64,000 bases of DNA from Palsa-504 sp963808615 (GTDB lineage: Bacteria; Actinomycetota; Actinomycetes; Streptosporangiales; Streptosporangiaceae): positions 53,359 through 117,358 of the forward strand of contig CAWEGV010000009.1 of the NCBI GenBank assembly GCA_963808615.1, read 5' to 3'. The notes beneath the pieces are model-generated. The model saw nothing but the letters and a program-made list of their open reading frames with translations, had not been told where the DNA came from and did no database searches. This document shows, in pieces, positions 50,402 through 58,344 of the stretch. The position numbers and the translations under genes were made by a program. Every line of letters starts with the position of its first letter. Position 1 is the first letter of the stretch.

Positions 50402-50549
50402 CATCCCGTCACGCCCCGCAGCCACGGCCAGGCCGCGCTCCAGCCTGACCTCCAGTAACCCGGGACCATTACCCGCTGTCACACTCAGGACTAACGTCAA
50501 AGACGTGGCACCAAAGGTGCCCTAGGGGTGAGGTTTCATGCACGCCTCG

Positions 50550-51499
50550 TTACGTGTGTCCTTGGGCCGGGTGGCCCGGGCTGTGTGCATGGTAGTACTC
50601 GGCCTCGGCCTCCGCTGGAGGACGCCGGCCGAGACGGTGCATGAGCCTGCGGATGTTGTACCAGCAGACCCATTCAGAGGTGATCTTCTCCACGTCCGCC
50701 AGGGTCTGCAGCGGCCCGTTGCGGAACTGTGAGCCCTCCCGGGTGCATTCGGTTTTGTATAGCCCTATCGTGGTTTCCGCGAGAGCGTTATCGAGCGCAT
50801 CCCCGACGGTTCCTATCGATGGCGCCAGGCCGGCCAGCATCAGCGTCTCGGTGAAATGAACACTCGTATACTGCCCGAGTTCCCTTGCCGTGCCCTGTAT
50901 GCGGTGGCCTGGCAGATGGCTGATTCAACGAATGCGGCCTCCTTCGACAGCGAGCATTCCCAGCCCGGAATGAGCCCCGCAAACGCGTCGATCACGAATG
51001 CCGTATAGGCGAACCGGCCGCCGGCCAGCGGCACGCAGGTGAAGTCCGCCACGTGCAGCTGGCCGGGCCGGGACGCCTTGAACTGGCGGCGCACCAGGTC
51101 CGGCGCCCGGGCCGCGGCCGCCGGGTCCGGCACGGTGGTCCGCACCCGGCGGCCCCGGGTCACGCCCCGCCAGCCGTGCGCCCGCTTGAGCCGCTCGACG
51201 GTGCACCTGGCCACCGGGATGCCCTGCCGCCTCAGGTGCGCCCACATCTTCACCGTGCCATACAGCGATTCCGGCGGGCGGCGGCCATTCCCGTCCGGCT
51301 CGTATATACCGGCCAGGATCTCGGTGACTGCGGTATCCCACAGCTCCCGTTTCCCCGGAATGGCGGCCCGGTGCGCCCAGTAGGTGCGCGGGGCGATCTG
51401 GATGCCGTGCACCGAAAACGCGCGGCAGACCGGTGCGACCCCGAACTGTTCTTTCTCCTCGTCGATAAACCGGCAGATCAGCGCTGTCGCGGGTCGCAC
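50550..51499 (-). pseudogene. IS3 family transposase OrfB, deleted and frameshifted
   Basis: IDEEKEQFGVAPVCRAFSVH, YGTVKMWAHLRRQGIPVARC, LHVADFTCVPLAGGRFAYTA (first catalytic Asp) and later GDALDNALAETTIGLYKTEC (Glu) with MHRLGRRPPAEAEAEYY. Between them, homologues have HSDxGSQYTSVHFTETL; here ARQG or AREL joins directly to QYTSVHFTETL in another frame, so the second catalytic Asp is gone. Inactive. Confidence 0.85.
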
Positions 51500-51535
51500 T
51501 CCCGCGCGAAAAACTCGCCGCCGCCTTGAGAATTT

Positions 51536-51793
51536 CTATGGTCTGCTCCAGCTCGCGATTTCTTCCGGCGCAGCTCCCGGATCTCGGCCGACTCCGCGCT
51601 GGTCAACCCCCGGCGCCTTACCCTCGTCAACCTCGGCCTGCCGGATCCACTTGCGCAGCGTCTCCGCGCTCATCCCCAGCCGGCCCGAGACCGCCCTGAT
51701 CGCCGCCCACTGCGTCGGGTAATCCCCGGCATGCTCACGGACCAGCCGGATCGCCTTGGCCTTCGTGCTCGCGTCGTACCTGGTGCCTGGCAT
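51536..51793 (-). pseudogene. IS3 family OrfA, frameshifted
   Basis: ATG 51793: PGTRYDASTKAKAIRLVREH, AAIRAVSGRLGMSAETLRKW and IRQAEVDEGKAPGV, the OrfA helix-turn-helix. After that the expected TSAESAEIRELRRK and later LEQTIEILKAAA appear in two other frames, so at least two indels separate OrfA from OrfB. Confidence 0.8.
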
Positions 51794-51884
51794 CGTGCCA
51801 TCATCCTTCCCACAGAAGGATGTGCGCACGAAACCCGGGTCAGTTCAGGGATCCGGCGTGGTGATATGTCGCGTTTGTCGCGTT

Positions 51885-51909
51885 CGTGGAACGGTCCACT
51901 CGTTCCACG
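51885..51909. repeat. 9-bp hairpin between IS3 remnant and tRNA
   Basis: CGTGGAACG (51885-51893) and CGTTCCACG (51901-51909) flank GTCCACT. It lies downstream of the tRNA on its transcribed (minus) strand, about 60 bases after the tRNA 3' end, so it may be a processing or termination hairpin, though no T tract follows. Confidence 0.5.
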
Positions 51910-51969
51910 GCTACCGTCCGTAACCCGGATTAAGTAGCGAAATAAGCCTCGGACCTGCAGATGTCCCCG

Positions 51970-52043
51970 AGCCGCCTATCGGAATCGAACCGATGACCTA
52001 CGCATTACGAGTGCGTCGCTCTAACCGACTGAGCTAAGGCGGC
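51970..52043 (-). tRNA. tRNA-Thr(CGT)
   Basis: 74 nt. Acceptor GCCGCCT pairs with AGGCGGC, D arm CTCAGTCGGTTAGAG, anticodon stem ACGCA/TGCGT with loop CTCGTAA (anticodon CGT, threonine), T arm with GGTTCGATTCC. No CCA is encoded. The gene is flanked on its 3' side by the degraded mobile zone, so it may have served as an integration site. Confidence 0.95.
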
Positions 52044-52121
52044 ATGCCACCCGACCGGGCGGCCCGGTTGAGTCTACCGGAAGGCTCGGCCGCGGCCTGA
52101 CCGGCAGCAGCGCCGGGACCG

Positions 52122-52127
52122 TAATAT
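52122..52127 (+). promoter_or_regulatory. -10 box of leaderless promoter
   Basis: TAATAT, seven bases, GTG at 52135. Confidence 0.55.
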
Positions 52128-52134
52128 CCTCACC

Positions 52135-52560
52135 GTGAGGATTCCCGAAGGCGAGGCGCGGGCTCGGTTCGCCACTGTGCCCGTTGCTCGCCTGGGAACC
52201 GCTGACGCTCAGGGGCGGCCGCATGTCGTGGTGGTCACCTTCGCGGTCGAGGGTGACGCCATCTACACGGCCGTTGACCAGAAGCCGAAGTCCGGCGCCT
52301 ACCTGAAGCGGCTGCGGAACGTCGGCGAGAATCCATGGGTCACCATGCTCGCCGACCACTACTCCGAGGATTGGGACAGGCTGTGGTGGGTTCGCGCCGA
52401 CGGCAGGGCGGCGATACTGGCGGACCAGCGCCAGATGGCGGCTCCGCTGAGACTGCTGGCGAACCGCTACCTGCAGTACCGCCAGGCTCCACCGACGGGT
52501 CCGGTGCTGGCGGTGACCGTCGAGCGGTGGTCGGGCTGGGCCGCGGGACCGACCGCCTGA
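52135..52560 (+). CDS. PPOX-class F420-dependent oxidoreductase (TIGR03668-like)
   Basis: 141 residues with a split-barrel flavin/deazaflavin fold. RFATVPVARLGTADAQGRPH, VVVVTFAVEGDAIYTAVDQK and NPWVTMLADHYSEDWDRLWW with VRADGRAAI are characteristic of this actinobacterial F420-binding family. Likely a small reductase of unknown substrate. Overlaps the following gene. Confidence 0.85.
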   Translation: MRIPEGEARARFATVPVARLGTADAQGRPHVVVVTFAVEGDAIYTAVDQKPKSGAYLKRLRNVGENPWVTMLADHYSEDWDRLWWVRADGRAAILADQRQMAAPLRLLANRYLQYRQAPPTGPVLAVTVERWSGWAAGPTA

Positions 52561-54077
52561 CCCGCCTCGGCAGGGCGCACCGCCAACTCCGGCGGCACTG
52601 GCTGTTCGCGGTGCTGCTGGTCATGGCGGCCGTGCTGAGGGCCGTGGTGTACGTGGCCTATCACCCGGCGTTGATCTTCCCGGACAGCGTGCGGTACCTG
52701 CAGTACGGCCACAGCTTCGCCAACGGGCACTGGAGCGTGGACGAACTACGGCAGAGCGGCTATTCGGTGCTGATCATCCCGGTCGTGCTCATGCACGACT
52801 TGTGGATCATCCCGCTGGTCCAGCACCTGCTCGGGCTGGCCACGGCGGTGCTCGTTTACGCGGTGCTGGTTCACTTCGGCATCAGGGCGTGGATCGCGGC
52901 GCTGGCCACCATCCCGGTGCTCTTCGATCCGCTGCAGCTCATCCTCGAGCAGTACGTGCTCACCGACGTCTGGACCGTCTTCCTGATCGTGGCCGCCCTG
53001 GTCATCCTGGTCTGGGACACGCCAAACCAGCGCGGCAAGGGAGGCCGGACCGGGGGAGGCCTCACCTGGCGCCGGGCAGCCTGGTGCGGCCTGCTCCTGG
53101 GGCTGGCCGTGACGTTCCGGGACGAAGAGCTCATCATGATCATCCCGGCCGCCGTCTTCGTTGCCGTCGCCGTGCGTCCAGGAAAGCGGCTTGCCCAACG
53201 CATGGCCGCGCTCATCGGCTGCTTCCTGATCCCGGTCGCCGGTTACCTCGGCTGGTTCGAGGCCTCGCACGGCGAGTTGGGCTTCACGACCTTCGGCGGC
53301 GCCTTCCTGTACGGCCGCGTCGCGGACTTCGCCTCATGCCATGGACTGAGCCTGCCGAGCTACGAGAAACCCCTCTGCCCCACCCAGCCGCCCGCGCTGC
53401 GCAGCGCGGACTTCTACACCTGGGCCCCGCAGTCGCCCCAGTGGACGTTCCGTCCGCCGCCCGGCATGTCCAGGGACGCCGTGGTACGCGACTTCAGCCT
53501 GCGGATCCTGCGTCACCAGCCGCTCGCGTACGCGGAGGCCGTCGGCCGAGACTTCGTCTACGGCTTCTCGCCGGTACGCGGCGCAGGGCCGGAACATTAT
53601 CCGACGCCATACCTGCAATTCCACCCGTACATCCTGCCTGATCCGCAGGCCGACGCCTCGCTCGCCGCCCTCGGATTCAAGGCCCCCGCCGTGCGGCCCG
53701 GCCCCGCCGCCTTCCTGGCCGACTACGGGCGCTGGTTCTACGTGCCCGGGCCTGTCTTCGCCGCCGGGCTCGTGGTGGCCGTGGCTGGCATCGGCGTGGC
53801 CACACGCCGTCGCGGCACGCCGAAAGCCACCCGCGACGCCTGCCTGCTGTTGACCCTCAGCGCGGTGCTCGTGCTCATCCCGCCGGCCGTGTTTGCCACC
53901 TTCGACTGGCGCTACCAGCTTCCGCAGCTGAGCCTGATCCCGGTCGCGGCCGTGCTCGGAGCGGCCATACTCGGCAACGGGCGGCTCACTGCTGTTCGGA
54001 GCTCCACCGGCGGTACAGCTCGACGAACTCGTCCCGCATCTGCGGAGTCAGGTCTTCAGGCGCCAAACGCCCGGTGA
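52527..54077 (+). CDS. Polytopic membrane protein, paralogue of 6716-8299
   Basis: 516 residues from GTG 52527 (overlapping the PPOX gene by 34 bases); GTG 52611 is a possible later start. About ten helices with ALIFPDSVRYLQYG in the first external loop, EQYVLTDVWTVFLIVAAL, GAFLYGRVADFASCHGLSLP and FDWRYQLPQLSLIPV near the end. The resemblance to the 6.7-kb gene is over the whole length. GT-C-like membrane transferase is an inference. The 3' end runs 92 bases into the convergent anti-sigma gene. Confidence 0.75.
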   Translation: MVGLGRGTDRLTRLGRAHRQLRRHWLFAVLLVMAAVLRAVVYVAYHPALIFPDSVRYLQYGHSFANGHWSVDELRQSGYSVLIIPVVLMHDLWIIPLVQHLLGLATAVLVYAVLVHFGIRAWIAALATIPVLFDPLQLILEQYVLTDVWTVFLIVAALVILVWDTPNQRGKGGRTGGGLTWRRAAWCGLLLGLAVTFRDEELIMIIPAAVFVAVAVRPGKRLAQRMAALIGCFLIPVAGYLGWFEASHGELGFTTFGGAFLYGRVADFASCHGLSLPSYEKPLCPTQPPALRSADFYTWAPQSPQWTFRPPPGMSRDAVVRDFSLRILRHQPLAYAEAVGRDFVYGFSPVRGAGPEHYPTPYLQFHPYILPDPQADASLAALGFKAPAVRPGPAAFLADYGRWFYVPGPVFAAGLVVAVAGIGVATRRRGTPKATRDACLLLTLSAVLVLIPPAVFATFDWRYQLPQLSLIPVAAVLGAAILGNGRLTAVRSSTGGTARRTRPASAESGLQAPNAR

Positions 54078-54246
54078 GGCTGACGGTCGCGCGCATCTGC
54101 GCCAGGTACTCGGTGCAGTGCGGGCAGCCGGCCAGGTGCGCCTCGAAGCGGCGCCTGCCCGACCGGGAAAGCCTGCCTTCCAGGTAGTCACTCACCAGCT
54201 CGACCGCCTGCTGGCACACGAGGTCACGATCACGGAGGAGCCTCAT
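53986..54246 (-). CDS. Anti-sigma factor, zinc-finger (zf-HC2) type
   Basis: 86 residues. CQQAVELVSDYLEGRLSRSG, RRRFEAHLAGCPHCTEYLAQ gives the C...HxxxCxxC zinc site of ZAS proteins. No membrane segment, so a cytosolic redox- or zinc-sensitive anti-sigma. The start overlaps the sigma gene stop as ATGA, giving coupled synthesis. Confidence 0.9.
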   Translation of the reverse strand: MRLLRDRDLVCQQAVELVSDYLEGRLSRSGRRRFEAHLAGCPHCTEYLAQMRATVSLTGRLAPEDLTPQMRDEFVELYRRWSSEQQ

Positions 54247-54836
54247 AGCACCTCCCGGAACTCGTCTTCGAACAGCTGCCTGAGCCGGCTCCGGCCGCGG
54301 TGCAACAGGACCCGCCGGTTGGCGTCGGTGATGGCCAGAACGGCGCAGACCTCTTCGCTGCTCATCTCCTCGATGTCGCGCAGGATGACCGCTTGCCGCT
54401 GCCGGGCGGGCAGTTCATCTATCCGGGCTCGGATGCGGTCGGCCAGCTTGCCCGCCTCGATGCGTCCCTCGACCGTCTCGATCCAGCGCTCCGGCGGATC
54501 CGCCCAGCTGCCGGAGGCATCGAACCGCGACGGGTCGACCGCAGGCTCGGCGTCCGCGACCGGGACGCTGCGGTGTTCCCGCGTGCCCGTGGTCCGTGCC
54601 TGGTTGACCAGGATGCGGAACACCCAGGCCCGCAGGGACGAGCGTCCCTCGAACCCGTCCAGGCCGCGGAGCACCGCCAGCCACGTGTCCTGGACGACTT
54701 CCTCGGCGACCGCCCGGCTCGGCACGAACGATACCGCCAGCCGCAGCATCGGCTCGTGATAGCGCTCGACCAGGGTGACGAACGCCTGCTCGTCACCCGA
54801 ACGCAGGCGGAGCAGCAGATCTCCGTCCGGTTCCAT
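54243..54836 (-). CDS. ECF RNA polymerase sigma factor
   Basis: 197 residues from ATG 54836. Region 2: EQAFVTLVERYHEPMLRLAV, EEVVQDTWLAVLRGLDGFEG, SSLRAWVFRILVNQART. Region 4: IDELPARQRQAVILRDIEEM, SSEEVCAVLAITDANRRVLL, HRGRSRLRQLFEDEFREVL. ATG 54836 has a leaderless TATCCT seven bases upstream; the in-frame extension to 54893 was rejected. Forms a two-gene operon with its presumed anti-sigma. Confidence 0.92.
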   Translation of the reverse strand: MEPDGDLLLRLRSGDEQAFVTLVERYHEPMLRLAVSFVPSRAVAEEVVQDTWLAVLRGLDGFEGRSSLRAWVFRILVNQARTTGTREHRSVPVADAEPAVDPSRFDASGSWADPPERWIETVEGRIEAGKLADRIRARIDELPARQRQAVILRDIEEMSSEEVCAVLAITDANRRVLLHRGRSRLRQLFEDEFREVL

Positions 54837-54843
54837 CGCGCAC

Positions 54844-54849
54844 AGGATA
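54844..54849 (-). promoter_or_regulatory. -10 box of leaderless sigma-factor promoter
   Basis: On the minus strand TATCCT, seven bases GTGCGCG, ATG at 54836. Confidence 0.55.
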
Positions 54850-54910
54850 GGACGGGCCGACCGCCGCCCACGCCAGGGCCGCGGCCGACTCATCCCGGAA
54901 CGACGAGGCT

Positions 54911-56071
54911 TCAGAAGGCCACGATCCCCTCGCCACCCACCGCGCCCGGCACGGTGACCGATCCGATCTTGGTCAGGGAGCCGTCGGCTCCCACGTCGAA
55001 CTCGTCCATGATTCCGGCTCCGCCGGTCTGGACGTAAAGGAACTGGCCACCCGCAGCCGCGGACGCGTCCACGGTTCCGGCATCAGTGGGTGTCGCGCCC
55101 AGCAACGTCAGCTGGCCGCCGGGCGATGAGGTGAAGCCGCTCTCAGCGGCGCTGCCCGCGTTGCCCGCGAACAGGAACGGCCCGGCCGGGGCTACCCAGC
55201 AGGTAGCCGCCTGGCCGGTGGGGACCGAATCGAGCAGGCTCACGGTCCCGGAGCCCGCCACGGAGAAGGAGGCCAGCGCGTTGGGCCCGGCCTCGGCAAT
55301 CACCAGGTTGCCGGATGAGTCGAAGCTGATCGCGAACGGCACCGTGCCGGGCTCGGAGTTCACCACGGGAACGGCCGAGAGCCTGCCGTCGAACCGGACG
55401 CCGAAGACATCGATGTCGTTCCCGTTCATCTTGGTGGTCACGACGAGCTGGGCGCCGTCCGGGTTGAAGGCGACCTGCCCCGGCGTGTTGGTGTACTGCG
55501 GGCTCGCATTCGGGTCCAGGCCGAGCGAGCGGCCCGATCCGGGAATCGGGACCAGGAAGCTGCCGAACACCCGGTAGCCCTGCAAGAACCCACCGCCCCG
55601 GGCGTTGACCACGTAGACCAGGTCGCCGTGCACGGCGATGCTGACCGGGAACGAGCCGCCGGAGCTCACCACCTGACGCAGCGCGAGCCGGTCGCCGCTC
55701 ACGGCGAAGACTGACACGGTGTTGCTGCCCGCGTTGACCGCGTAGAGCAGGGAATGCCATGGGTCGTAGGTCAGCGAGCCCTGGGATGCCAGGTGGTCGA
55801 CCACCGATCCGGCCAGGATCCCGCCAAGCCCTCCGGTGGCGTAGGTCCCCGCCCGGCGCAGGGTTCCGTCCGGCGCCCGGTGGTAGGCCACCACCTGATT
55901 GCCTGACGTGTTGTCGGTCTGGACGAACACGGCGTGGCTGGCTCCGCCGTTGCCGAAGGCCGGCCCGGTCGTGCTGGCGAAAGCCGACCCGGCGAACGGC
56001 ATGCCGACGGCTACGGCCGCACCGACCGCGGCCGCCGCGACAGCCGACCCGAGACGAATCGGTACTCTCAC
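54911..56071 (-). CDS. Secreted lactonase-like beta-propeller protein
   Basis: 386 residues, GTG start five to six bases after GAGGAG. A signal peptide (RLGSAVAAAAVGAAVAVGMP, FAGSAFAS) ends near residue 33. Propeller repeats include SHAVFVQTDNTSGNQVVAYH, LLYAVNAGSNTVSVFAV, LVYVVNARGGGF and FLYVQTGGAGIMDEFDV, resembling 3-carboxymuconate-cyclase/6-phosphogluconolactonase-type propellers. Exported; no catalytic residues can be assigned. Lies next to the sigma factor but with its own ribosome site. Confidence 0.83.
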   Translation of the reverse strand: MRVPIRLGSAVAAAAVGAAVAVGMPFAGSAFASTTGPAFGNGGASHAVFVQTDNTSGNQVVAYHRAPDGTLRRAGTYATGGLGGILAGSVVDHLASQGSLTYDPWHSLLYAVNAGSNTVSVFAVSGDRLALRQVVSSGGSFPVSIAVHGDLVYVVNARGGGFLQGYRVFGSFLVPIPGSGRSLGLDPNASPQYTNTPGQVAFNPDGAQLVVTTKMNGNDIDVFGVRFDGRLSAVPVVNSEPGTVPFAISFDSSGNLVIAEAGPNALASFSVAGSGTVSLLDSVPTGQAATCWVAPAGPFLFAGNAGSAAESGFTSSPGGQLTLLGATPTDAGTVDASAAAGGQFLYVQTGGAGIMDEFDVGADGSLTKIGSVTVPGAVGGEGIVAF

Positions 56072-56201
56072 TGAAACTCCTCGCGCGTAGGGGTTCTGAC
56101 GTGTGCCGTTCAGTCCCGCGCGAGGCCGCCGCGTTACAGCGTCGGCCGCTGCCGTAAGAATTTCGAAAGAAACCGGCCCGCGTCCGCAAGCCGGAACGGG
56201 C

Positions 56202-57068
56202 CTACCCGTCCTCCCGGGCCGTCCCGCCGCGGCTGCCGGGCCTGGACCTGCCGTGCATCGCCTCGTAAGCCTGCCGCGATCCGCACACGTCGGCCTTCGG
56301 GCAGGCGCAGGCCCGCCCGTCCGCGGAGAGCTTGACCACCACCGTGTCCGAGGGAACGTTGTGCCCGATGACCGTCCCGGGCCCCGCGGGCGAGGTGACC
56401 GAGGCTCCGATCGGCGGGGCGTCCTTGCGGAAGTCCTGGTACAGCGGGTGCTCGTACTTCAGGCAGCACATCAGCCGGCCGCAGGCCCCCGCGATCCGCA
56501 GCGGGTTCACCGGCAGTTCCTGGTCCTTGGCCATCCGGACCGAGACCGGCTCGAAGTCCTTCAGGAACGTGGCGCAGCACAGGTCGCGCCCGCACGGCCC
56601 GATCCCTCCCTGCAGCCGGGCCTCGTCCCGCGGCCCGATCTGCCGCAACTCGACCCGCGCCCGCAGGCGGCCGCCCAGGTCCCGGACCAGCGCGCGGAAG
56701 TCAACCCGGTGCGGCGCGCTGAAGTAAACGATGAATACGTTGTCCGACCAGATGAAGTCCACCGCGGTGATCTTCATCGGCAGCCCGTGCTCCCGGATCA
56801 GTCTGCGCGCAGCCAGCCGCCCCTCGGCCCGGCGGCGGCGATTCTCCTCGTCCCGGGCCAGGTCCTCCTCCGCGGCCGGGCCCGCGCACACCGGTAGCCC
56901 GCCGATTTCCTCGGGCACCCATTGTGGCGCCCACACGCATTCGGCCACCTCGGGCCCGGAGTCGGTGGGCACGAGCACCTTGTCGCCGATGGCCGGTGAG
57001 TATTCACCAGGATCGAGGTAGTACAGCCGCCCGTACCGCTCGAAGCTGACCGCCATCATCATGCCCAC
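56202..57068 (-). CDS. PSP1 domain protein, RicT-like
   Basis: 288 residues from GTG 57068, supported by TAGTCT six bases upstream. PSP1 core: VKITAVDFIWSDN-like segment MKITAVDFIWSDNVFIVYFS, VDFRALVRDLGGRLRARVEL, RQIGPRDEARLQGGIGPCGR, and the Cys signature CGRDLCC ... CGRLMCCLKYEHPLY. RicT (YaaT) acts in an iron-sulfur complex that stimulates RNase Y-dependent RNA processing in Bacillus; the actinobacterial role is not established. Directly downstream of holB, as in many genomes. Confidence 0.88.
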   Translation of the reverse strand: MGMMMAVSFERYGRLYYLDPGEYSPAIGDKVLVPTDSGPEVAECVWAPQWVPEEIGGLPVCAGPAAEEDLARDEENRRRRAEGRLAARRLIREHGLPMKITAVDFIWSDNVFIVYFSAPHRVDFRALVRDLGGRLRARVELRQIGPRDEARLQGGIGPCGRDLCCATFLKDFEPVSVRMAKDQELPVNPLRIAGACGRLMCCLKYEHPLYQDFRKDAPPIGASVTSPAGPGTVIGHNVPSDTVVVKLSADGRACACPKADVCGSRQAYEAMHGRSRPGSRGGTAREDG

Positions 57069-57074
57069 AAGGCC

Positions 57075-57080
57075 AGACTA
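57075..57080 (-). promoter_or_regulatory. -10 box of leaderless PSP1-gene promoter
   Basis: On the minus strand TAGTCT, six bases GGCCTT, GTG at 57068. Confidence 0.55.
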
Positions 57081-57120
57081 CGGTGCCCGCTGTCCAGACC
57101 GCGCGGCCGGGAAGGTGGGA

Positions 57121-58344
57121 TCAGCCCTGGACTAGGGAAAGGGTCATTTCCTCTACCGCGAGGAGAGGGGCGACGTTCAGGGGGAGGCGCTCGCGGCAAC
57201 GCATGATGGCCTGCATGCGGCGCAGGGTGGACTCCGGCGTGGACGCCGAGGCGATTCGATGTAGGTCAGCCTCCCGGTCTCCGTTGGCCAGCTCGACGTC
57301 GGCGCCTAGCTGGATCATCAGCACGTCCCGGTAGAACACCGCCAGGTCCAGCAGCGCCTGGTCGAGCGTGTCCCGCTTCACCCGGGTGGCCCGTGACTTC
57401 TGGCGGTCCTCGAGATCCTTCATGGCGCCGGCCATGCCGCGCATGGCCTTGGCCACGCCCTTGCCGGTCGACCCCTCACCGAACGCCCGGCGCAGCGCGT
57501 TCCGTTCCGGCTCGTCCAGCTCCTCGGTGACCGCCTTCGCCTCGTCCTCGGCGGTCCGCACCAGCGCGGCGGCCGCGGACAGGGCGGGACCCAGCGACAC
57601 CGCCTGCAGCGGCACGCGCAGCACGTCGGCCCGGCGCGCAGCGGCCGAGGCATCCGTGGCGAGGCGCCGGGCGCGGCCCACGTGGCCCTGCGCCGCGCGG
57701 GCTGCGGCCAGCGCGGCAGCGGGCTCGATACCGTCCTGCGTCGTGAGGACCTGGGCCACCGCGGACGAGGCCGGCACCACGAGGGTGACCACACGGCACC
57801 GCGACCTGATCGTGGGCACCAGGTCCTCCGCCGACGGCGCGCACAGCAGCCAGACCGTCCGCGGGGCGGGCTCTTCGATCGCCTTCAGCAGCGCGTTCGC
57901 CGCCTGCTCGGTGCACCGGTCGGCGTCCTCGAACAACACGACCTGCCAGCGTCCCCCTGTAGGCGCGCCCGCCGCCCGAAGCACCAGATCCCTGGTCTGC
58001 TTCACGCCGTAGGACAGGCCCTCCGGCCGGATCAGCATGAGGTCCGCGTGCGTCCCGGCCTGCACCTGGCGGCACGACGCGCACTGCCCGCAGCCACCCG
58101 ACGCGCACAACAGCGCGGCCGCGAACGCGCGGGCCGCGACCGAACGCCCCGACCCCGGCGGCCCGGTGAACAGCCACGCGTGCGTCATCGCGCCGGGTTC
58201 GGGATGCTCGCCGGCCAGCAGCGCGGAAGCCGCCGCAGCCGCCCGCTCAAGCTCCGCGACCACGGCGTCCTGCCCCGCGAGCCCGCCGAACACCGTGTCT
58301 TCCCCCTGGCTCCGGGCCGCTCCAAGCCCCTTCGGCTCGCTCAT
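57121..58344 (-). CDS. holB: DNA polymerase III subunit delta'
   Basis: 407 residues. AAA+ clamp-loader subunit: Walker A variant GPPGSGRS (about 60-67), zinc module CGQCASC (about 84-90), EDADRCTEQAANALLKAIEE with sensor-1 region WLLCAPSAEDLVPTIRSRC. C-terminal collar domain to LVQG. Loads the beta clamp. Its start overlaps the stop of the kinase fusion gene (ATGA), so they form one operon. Confidence 0.93.
   Translation of the reverse strand: MSEPKGLGAARSQGEDTVFGGLAGQDAVVAELERAAAAASALLAGEHPEPGAMTHAWLFTGPPGSGRSVAARAFAAALLCASGGCGQCASCRQVQAGTHADLMLIRPEGLSYGVKQTRDLVLRAAGAPTGGRWQVVLFEDADRCTEQAANALLKAIEEPAPRTVWLLCAPSAEDLVPTIRSRCRVVTLVVPASSAVAQVLTTQDGIEPAAALAAARAAQGHVGRARRLATDASAAARRADVLRVPLQAVSLGPALSAAAALVRTAEDEAKAVTEELDEPERNALRRAFGEGSTGKGVAKAMRGMAGAMKDLEDRQKSRATRVKRDTLDQALLDLAVFYRDVLMIQLGADVELANGDREADLHRIASASTPESTLRRMQAIMRCRERLPLNVAPLLAVEEMTLSLVQG

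Larger units (their letters stand above)
50528..51842 (-). mobile_element. IS3-family element, degraded
   Basis: Both IS3 reading frames are present but broken. Ends are imperfect inverted repeats: TGAGGTTTCATGCAC from 50528 on the plus strand and TGACCCGGGTTTCGTGCGCAC from 51842 on the minus strand. Limits are approximate. It lies between the intron host gene and tRNA-Thr. Confidence 0.75.
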
